Both the position numbers and the translations under genes were made by a program. Positions 44,117 through 52,600 of a stretch of 64,000 nt of DNA are shown here, in pieces (the first letter of the stretch is position 1; each line of letters opens with the position of its first letter). This DNA is from Littorina saxatilis (lineage: Eukaryota; Mollusca; Gastropoda; Littorinimorpha; Littorinidae). The notes beneath the pieces are model-generated. The model made no database searches, was not told the origin of the DNA, and saw only the letters and a list, made by a program, of their open reading frames with translations. The stretch lies in contig NC_090261.1 in the NCBI RefSeq assembly GCF_037325665.1, positions 68,785,498 to 68,849,497 on the forward strand, read 5' to 3'.

Positions 44117-47100
44117 ACTTCCTCATGATGCATTATTTACAACCACATTTGTTGCATAATATATCAGTCAGAATCAAGCTAATCTGAACAATTGCTGTGA
44201 CTACAGACAGCGCTCTGGCCAGCCTGGATGACAAGATTGCATTGAAGTGGCGCAAATATTGTCAGCTCAAGTCAAGCTTCTACCTCGCATGTGTAAGTGT
44301 TGCTGCAGTTTTAACAGGTCATCGTACCATTCATCATTGTTCTTTTTACATTTAGTCAAGTTATGACTAAATGTTTTAACATAGAGGGGGGAATCGAGAC
44401 GACGGTCGTGGTGTATGTGTGTGTATGTGTGTGTAAGTGTGCGTGCGTGCGTGTAGAGCGATTCAGACCAAACTACTGGACCGATCTTTATGAAATTTGA
44501 CATGAGAGTTCCTGGGTATGATATCCCCATACGTTTTTTTCATTTTTTTTGGTAAATGTCTTTGATGACGTCATATCCGGCTTTTCGTGAAAGTTGAGGC
44601 GGCACTGTCACGCCCTCATTTTTCAACCAAATTGGTTGAAATTTTGGTCAAGTAATCTTCGACGAAGCCCGGACTTCGGTATTGCATTTCAGCTTGGTGG
44701 CTTAAAATTTAATTAATGACTTTGGTCATTAAAAATCTGAAAATTGTTAAAAAAAACAAATTTTTTATAAAACTATCCAAATTTACGTTCATCTTATTCT
44801 CCATCATTTGCTGATTCAAAAAACATATAAATATGTTATATTTGGATTAAAAACAAGCTCTGAAAATTAAATATATAAAAATTATTATCAAAATTAAATT
44901 TTCGAAATCAATTTAAAAACACTTTCATCTTATTCCTTGTCGGTTCCTGATTCCAAAAACATATAGATATGATATGTTTGGATTGAAAACACGCTCAGAA
45001 AGTTAAAACGAAGAGAGGTACAGAAAAGCGTGCTATCCTTCTCAGCGCAACTACTACCCCGCTCTTCTTGTCAATTTCACTGCCTTTGCCATGAGCGGTG
45101 GACTGACGATGCTACGAGTATACGGTCTTCCTGCGTTGCATTGCGTTCAGTTTCATTCTGTGAGTTCGACAGCTACTTGACTAAATGTTGTATTTTCGCC
45201 TTACGCGACTTGTTTTTCATGCACTGTATTTGTGTGCGTGTGCGAGTGCGAGAGAGAGAGAGGGAGGAAGTGTGTGTGCACATGGTTCAAATAAAATCTT
45301 ATGTCTGGCGTTATTTTTGCAATGAACAGGCCCACAGTTACAACGGAGAGACCTTGCTGGCTCAAGATAAATGCGGAGAAGCGATCCGAGGGCTACAGGA
45401 AAGTGTCAAGAGTAAGTAACCTCTAGAACAATTTTATTACTCTAATAAATCATAATCCTTTTGATACCTTCTAATGTATCTTGTCTCTTCTAGATCTAGT
45501 TTTGTGAGTGTTGATTTTTTTTTAGTAAAGTATTTAATTTGGTCACATTTGTAGGATTATCTCTTTTTTAAGATCTTATTCTTTTTGGAATTTTAGGAGG
45601 CGTGAAAATAATTTAGCTACTTGAAGTTGAATAACAAAAAAATGACAAGAACGGTGGGGATATAGCTCAGTCTGGAGAGGCGTTGGCTTTGAAACTAGTT
45701 CATTGTCTCTATCGGCACTTGTTGAGCATGCACTGTCTTGGAAAAAAGGTCATACATGTAAAAACCCATTCGTGCAAATACATGAGTTTTTTGGGGAATT
45801 ACAGCTAAATTAAATGATCGCAAAAGAAGAAGGAGACGAAGAAGACCCAGAAAGGACATGCACTAGCTGTACTGCACCCTACAAAGAGAGAAGAAAAAAA
45901 TCTGTAAACAGAAATACAGTCTAGCATAGTTTTGTGCCTATGTACACCAGTCAACATGGGACTTTTGAAAAGTGCTGTCTTATTCAAGATATCTTTTGTT
46001 TTCTAGCATTTTTTATCTCCGAGATACAGTGTTGTGTCTACTATCTTGGGTGAACATGTGACTTTTGAAAAGTGCTGTCTTAGTCAAGATATCTTTTTTC
46101 TAGCATTTCTTATCTCCGAGATACAGTGTTGTGTCTACTATCTTGGGTGAACATTTTACTTTTGAAAAGTGCTGTCTTATTCAAGATATCTTTTGTTTTC
46201 TAGCATTTTTTATCTCCGAGATACAGTGTTGTGTCTACTATCTTGGGTGAACATTTTACTTTTGAAAAGTGCTGTCTTATTCAAGATATCTTTTGTTTTC
46301 TAGCCTTTTTTATCTCCGAGATACAGTGTTGTGTCTACTATCTTGGGTGAACATTTCACTTTTGAAAAGTGCTGTCTTATTCAAGACTAGATAATTACCC
46401 GCTTCGCCGGGTACCGGCTTCGCCGGGAAGAAGTAGAGCCGAATACCAGGCTGCGCCTGGGACCCGGCAACGGGTGTACGCCGGCTTCGCCAGCGCACGA
46501 AGGAAAGGAGATAAACGCGCAAAACACTGGAGACCTTCTAAAAATAGTAACGTGCAGTGACCTTCTAAAAATAGTAACGTAGTAACGGGAATATGGATTG
46601 ACGCCACATGGAGGAAGGGAGATAATCGCGGCTGAAAACACTCAATCAATCAATCAATGAGTCTTATATCGCGCATATTCCGTGGGTACAGTTCTAGGCG
46701 CTCTGCAGTGATGCCGTGTGAGATGAAATTTTATACGGCCAGTAGATTGCAGCCATTTCGGCGCATATTTACCTTTCACGGCCTATTATTCCAAGTCACA
46801 CGGGTATAGGTAGACAATTATTAACTGTGCCTAAGCAATTTTGCCAGGAAAGACCCTTTTGTCAATCGTGGGATCTTTAACGTGCACACCCAATGTAGTG
46901 TACACGGGGGGAGGTTCGGACACCGAAGAGAGTCTGCACACAAAGTTGACACTGTGAAATAAATTTCCGCCGAACCTGGGATCGAACCCACGCTGACAGC
47001 GGCCAACTGAATACAAATCCAGCGCGCTACCAACTGAGCTATATCCCCACCGGAGAAGATAAGGAAGAGTTACTGGTAGTGGATCCCAACAACAACAAAA

Positions 47101-49549
47101 ACAAAACAAAAAAAATCGGTTCAGCGCGCACAGCGCTGCGCGCTGAGAGCACGTGTTGAAATATCTCATCGATGAGGTTGTGTCCGGGGTGTAGCTGAAT
47201 ACGGTGTCCAAATTTGAAAAAGATCCACCGAGAACTTTGGCCGTGCATCGCGAACAGACAGACAGACAGACACTAGTCGTATATGTATATAGATATCTTT
47301 TGTTTTCTAGCATTTTTTATCTCCGAGATACAGTGTTGTGTCTACTATCTTGGGTGAACATTTTACTTTTGAAAAGTGCTGTCTTACATTTAAATAAAAA
47401 GAAAACACACCAGTAACCAGGTTAGGTACGTTTATATTTTTAATCAATATTTCGGCACGTTACTGCCTTCTTCGGGATGGTAAGCTTATGGAAAGAATCT
47501 TTTTTGCTGTCTTAGTCAAGATATCTTTTGTTTTCTAGCATCTTTTATCCCTGACCATGTAAGTGTGTTTGTGTGTGCAGTGTATGAGAAGGCGGAACTG
47601 CTGTGCAAAGAGTATGCCGCGACCAAGGGAGCCGGCACGACGGCCAGACCTCAGAACCATCTCTTCTTCCGCAGGCTGGGGCCGGTAGTACGCCGAACAC
47701 TCGAGAAATGTGACAGAGAAAACGGACTTATGTAAGGCAGAAACTGTTGTGTGTGTGTGTGGATGGTGTGGCTGTGTATGGGGGGGGGGGGGGGGGGAGC
47801 AAATTACTGTGCCAGCAAAAAAACAGACTGATGTAAGGCAGTATCTAGTGTGTGTTCTGTTTGTGTAGGGGAGGGTGGTGCAGGGATGTCGTTAGGCGTC
47901 GGACATCGGACATAGACCGATTAAAAGGCTCAAATGTCCGATTCACATAGCCGCATGGCGTTCAGATGTCCTATCGTTTTGAACTGAGCGCGGTCATTGT
48001 CCGATAAGGACTCCATTCCTTCGGACAGCGCATTATTTGATCATTTTCCTTTCATGATAGAAATCTTCAAAAAGCGACCGAGCGCTTTCGCGTACAGGTG
48101 CACTGAAGTTGTGCAGTGCAGATCTTGCCTTTTTCGAACCATTCGCGGTATGAGCCGTTTGCGTACACCCGTCTATCCCTAAAGTTAGGAGTACGGGAGA
48201 CAACTCCAACAGACCAAGGCTTGCGTCTGCTTTAATTTGCTTTCGGTTAGAGATGAAGCGCACGGCACTGAATTATACCGCACAAAAAAACTAACGCCTG
48301 CCAAAGAAAAGCAAAAGCTGAACACGTTTGGCGTTTCAATGGCATCGTGTGCTAAATCAGGGCCAAGAACAGGGGAAAACACGGCTAGCATCATTCTGGA
48401 AAACACGGCTAGCATCATTCCGGAAAACACGGCTAGCATCATTCTGGAAAACACGGCTAGCATCATTCTGGAAAACATGGCTAGCATCATTCTGGAAAAC
48501 ACGGCTAGCATCATTCTGGAAAACACGGCTAGCATCATTGCATGTATAGTTTGTTGGTTATGTTTGGTCGGTTTCTTTGCCTGTGCGTGTATAGTATGCT
48601 TGGTCGATGTATGTATTGTAAAGCGCTAAGAGTAGACATTTTTCTAGAATAGCGCTATAAAAGTTTGCATTATTATTATTATTATTATTCTGGAAAATTG
48701 CAGTGCCAATAACAGTGTCGCCGCTGAAACCTCCACAATCACGGAAAGCAAAGTTTCGTCACTTGTAGATGGTGTCGGTACAGCAGGAAATTCACACAAA
48801 CGCTGTTTAGTACTAGTTGGTTAGAATTTGACAGCAAAGAGACCATCTATATAGGCAAACTGTTTTGTTGAATCTGTGAAGAAAAAGCCCCGTCAGGAAA
48901 TTCATGCAGATTGTGTAAGAGTGCTGAAGTTTTTGGTTGTTTTTTAGTTTGTTTGTTTCTTTATTTGGTGTGTCCTGTTTGAAACAAAAGTAATCTATAT
49001 ATATATATATGACTAGTGTCTGTGTGTCTGTCTGTGCGCGCTGAACCGATTTTGTGTTTTTTTGGTCTGGATCCACTACCAGTAACTCTTCCTTATCTTC
49101 TCCAGTGTTTTCAGCCGCGATTATCTCCCTTCCTCCGTGTGGCGTCAATCCATATTCCCGTTACTACGCTACTATTTTTAGAAGGTCACTGCACGTTACT
49201 ATTTTTAGAAGGTCTCCAGTGTTTTGCGCGTTTATCTCCTTTCCTTCCCGGCAAAGTCGGGTCCCAGGCACAGCCTGGTATTTGGCTCTACTTCTTCCCG
49301 GCAAAGCCGGTACCCGGCGAAGCGGGTAATCATCTAGTAAAACAATATACGCAAACAATGTTTGGTGCATATACTGATATGTCTGTGTGCACATGATTTT
49401 GTGTTTTGCACAAAATTATAATGTCCTTTTAAATTTTCTAAAAGCAGTCAAATGTCCTATTGATGCCGAAGAGCTCAGGACATTTGTCCTATAGGTATGA
49501 ATTTGTGGCAACATCCCTGGTGGTGGTGGTAGATAAGTGTGTGAGGGAG

Positions 49550-49639
<90 letters not shown>

Positions 49640-52600
49640 AATGTGTGTGAGAATGTGTGTGTATGGGAGAGAGGAAGAGAGAGAGAGAGAGTCTGTGTGT
49701 GAGAGAGAGAGAGAGAGCTAGAGAGAGAATGTGTCCTTGCATGTGAATGTGTGTGTGAGAGAGAGAATGAAAAGGTGTGTGTTAGTCTGTGTATGGGAGA
49801 ATGTGTGTGTGCGTGTCTCTTTTTATATTTAGTCAAGTTTTGACTAAATATTTTAACATCGAGGGGGAATCGAAACGAGGGTCGTGGTGTATGTGCGTGT
49901 GTGTGTGTGTCTGTCTGTCTGTGTGTGTGTGTGTGTAGAGCGATTCAGACTAAACTACTGGACCGATCTTTATGAAATTTGACATGAGAGTTCCTGGGTA
50001 TGATATCCCCGAACGTTTTTTTCATTTTTTTGAGTCACTTGAGAAAATGTGACTCTATGTAATCGGTCAGTGTTAGTCTGTCCGGCCGGCCGTCCGGCCG
50101 GCCGGCCGTCCGTAGACACCACCTTAACGTTGGACTTTTCTCGGAAACTATCAAAGCGATCGGGCTCATATTTTGTTTAGTCGTGACCTCCAATGACCTC
50201 TACACTTTAACGATGGTTTCGTTGACCTTTGACCTTTTTCAAGGTCACAGGTCAGCGTCAAAGGAAAAATTAGACATTTTATATCTTTGACAAAGTTCAT
50301 CGGATGTGATTGAAACTTTGTAGGATTATTCTTTACATCAAAGTATTTACATCTGTAGCCTTTTACGAACGTTATCAGAAAAACAAGGGAGATAACTAGC
50401 CTTTTCTGTTCGGCAACACACAACTTAACGTTGGGCTTTTCTCGGAAACTATAAAAGTGACCGGGCTCAAATTTTATGTGAACGTGACTCATTGTGTTGT
50501 GAATAGCAATTTCTTCCTGTCCATCTGATGCCTCATATAATATTCAGAACTGCGAAAGTGACTCGATCGAGCGTTTGCTCTTCTTGTTGATAAATGTCTT
50601 TGATGACGTCATATCCGGCTTTTCGTGAAAGTTGAGGCGGCACTGTCACGCCCTCATTTTTCAACCAAATTGGTTGAAATTTTGGTCAAGTAATCTTCGA
50701 CGAAGCCCGGACTTCGGTATTGCATTTCAGCTTGGTGACTTAAAAATTAATTAATGACTTTGGTCATTAAAAATCGGAAAATTGTAAAAAAAAAAAAAAA
50801 TTTATAAAACGATCCAAATTTACGTTAATCTTATTCTCCATCATTTTCTGATTCCAAAAACATATAAATATGTTATATTCGGATTAAAAACAAGCTCTGA
50901 AAATTAAATATATAAAAATTATTATCAAAATTATATTGTCCAAATCAATTTAAAAACACTTTCATCTTATTCCTAGTCGGTTCCTGATTCCAAAAACATA
51001 TAGATATGATATGTTTGGATTAAAAACACGCTCAGAAAGTTAAAACAAAGAGAGGTACAGAAAAGCGTGCTATCCTTCTTAGCGCAACTACTACCCCGCT
51101 CTTCTTGTCAATTTCACTGCCTTTGCCATGAGCGGTGGACTGACGATGCTACAAGTATACGGTCTTGCTGAAAAATGGCATTGCGTTCAGTTTCATTCTG
51201 TGAGTTCAACAGCTACTTGACTAAATATTGTATTTTCGCCTTACGCGACTTGTTTTTGTCTCTGTGTGTGTCTGTGTGTGAGTTAACTGAAAGAAATTTT
51301 CAAAAAATAAAGTCTTCTTCTTTGCGTTGGGACAGGCTGATCTTTCTTAACCCAGTGTGGGATTTTCAGTGGGGCGACCACCCCCAACCCAGCGCGTCCT
51401 CGGGTGGCGGATAGGGGAATGGTATGGAGATCAGCCGCTTGCGGCCGCGGACCAAACTGGCTCCGGGTGGGATCCCGGAAAATCCTCCCCCCCTGTGCTC
51501 TCAGGGTAGGACGTACGGGCCATGAGCTAAGGGTGAGGTAACCCCGACAGAAAACCCCGAATGCTGAAGACGGAGGACCCGGGCCGCACGGCGCATTCTA
51601 ACAAACCACGGGTACACGCACTTACGCAAATGATGACACAAAAAAAATAAAGTAGAAACTAACCAGATTGTGCTTCCTTGTGTCATTGCTGCATTCTTTC
51701 ATCGTTGATTTTTCTTTGTCCAGCTACCACCAGAAAGTAGCGTACGACCCCCCTCACCTAGAGTTGAGAGCGACGTACGGACTGGTCAGCCCTGAAGAGT
51801 ATCAAAGTCCAGTCATGAATCCCCTATGGACCCCTGATACCTACACCAAGATGGACACCACTCGAGCGCCCCAGCCACAACAACCCAAGGTAAAGGCGGT
51901 CCTTATATGAGCTCAAAGTCGACTTTGCAAAGTCTTTTTATCAAAAACTTAGTGCTAAAGCTTAGTGCGGCCAGCTTCCTGAAGTATGCTTTGTATAGTC
52001 TTAGGGCGGGGATATAGCTCAGTTGGTAGCGCGCTGGATTTGTATTCAGTTGGCCGCTGTCAGCGTGAGTTCGATCCCAGGTTCGGCGGAAATTTATTTC
52101 AGAGTCAACTTTGTGTGCAGACTCTCTTCGGTGTCCGAACTCCCCCCCGTGTACACTGCATTGGGTGTGCACGTTAAAGATCCCACGATTGACAAAAGGG
52201 TCTTTCCTGGCAAAATTGCTTTGGCACAGTTAATAATTGTCTACCTATACCCGTGTGACTTGGAATAATAGGCCGTGAAAGGTAAATATGCCCCGAAATG
52301 GCTGTAATTACTGGCCGTATAAAATTTCATCTCACACGGCATCACTGCTGAGCGCCTAGAACTGTACCCACGGAATATGCGCGATATAAGCCTCATTGAT
52401 TGATTGATTGATAGTCTTGTACTTGGCCCAGGTAAGGACAGGCTTAAACATGATATGATTCATTTGTAAAGAATTAATTGTCTTGATGTTTGTCATATTA
52501 GTGTATCTATTTGCTGTAGTCTCAGAATCAAGTCAGGCTGAGAGGGACTTCTGGTTGGTCCTTGACAACCTGCTTTTTCACATTTTCTCTTTATAACATC

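Larger units (their letters stand above)
45955..47400 (+). repeat. 100-bp tandem repeat in BROX intron 8, split by a Helitron
   Basis: Unit landmarks are ACTTTTGAAAAGTGCTGTCT, AAGATATCTTTTGTTTTCTA and GAGATACAGTGTTGTGTCTA. Copies start at 45961, 46061, 46158 and onward (97-100 bp). The array resumes at 47294 after Helitron copy 2, and a stray piece is at 47510-47550. Confidence 0.85.
47881..49519. mobile_element. hAT-like element in BROX intron 9, with nested repeats
   Basis: The ends CAGGGATGTCG and the inverse of CAGGGATGTTG (GCAACATCCCTG) are typical of hAT. The flanks are GTGGTG-rich, so the 8-bp duplication cannot be read with confidence. The interior holds a 24-bp minisatellite, a SINE-like tail (48541-48690) and Helitron copy 3. 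A short frame before the minisatellite ([19 protein letters not shown]) may be a fragment of its own protein; not recognised. Confidence 0.6.

Noticed and set aside
48237-48629. 130-codon frame with an 8-residue repeat (TASIILEN)
   Set aside because: The repeat part is a 24-bp minisatellite within a hAT-like element; the leading 50 residues were not recognised.
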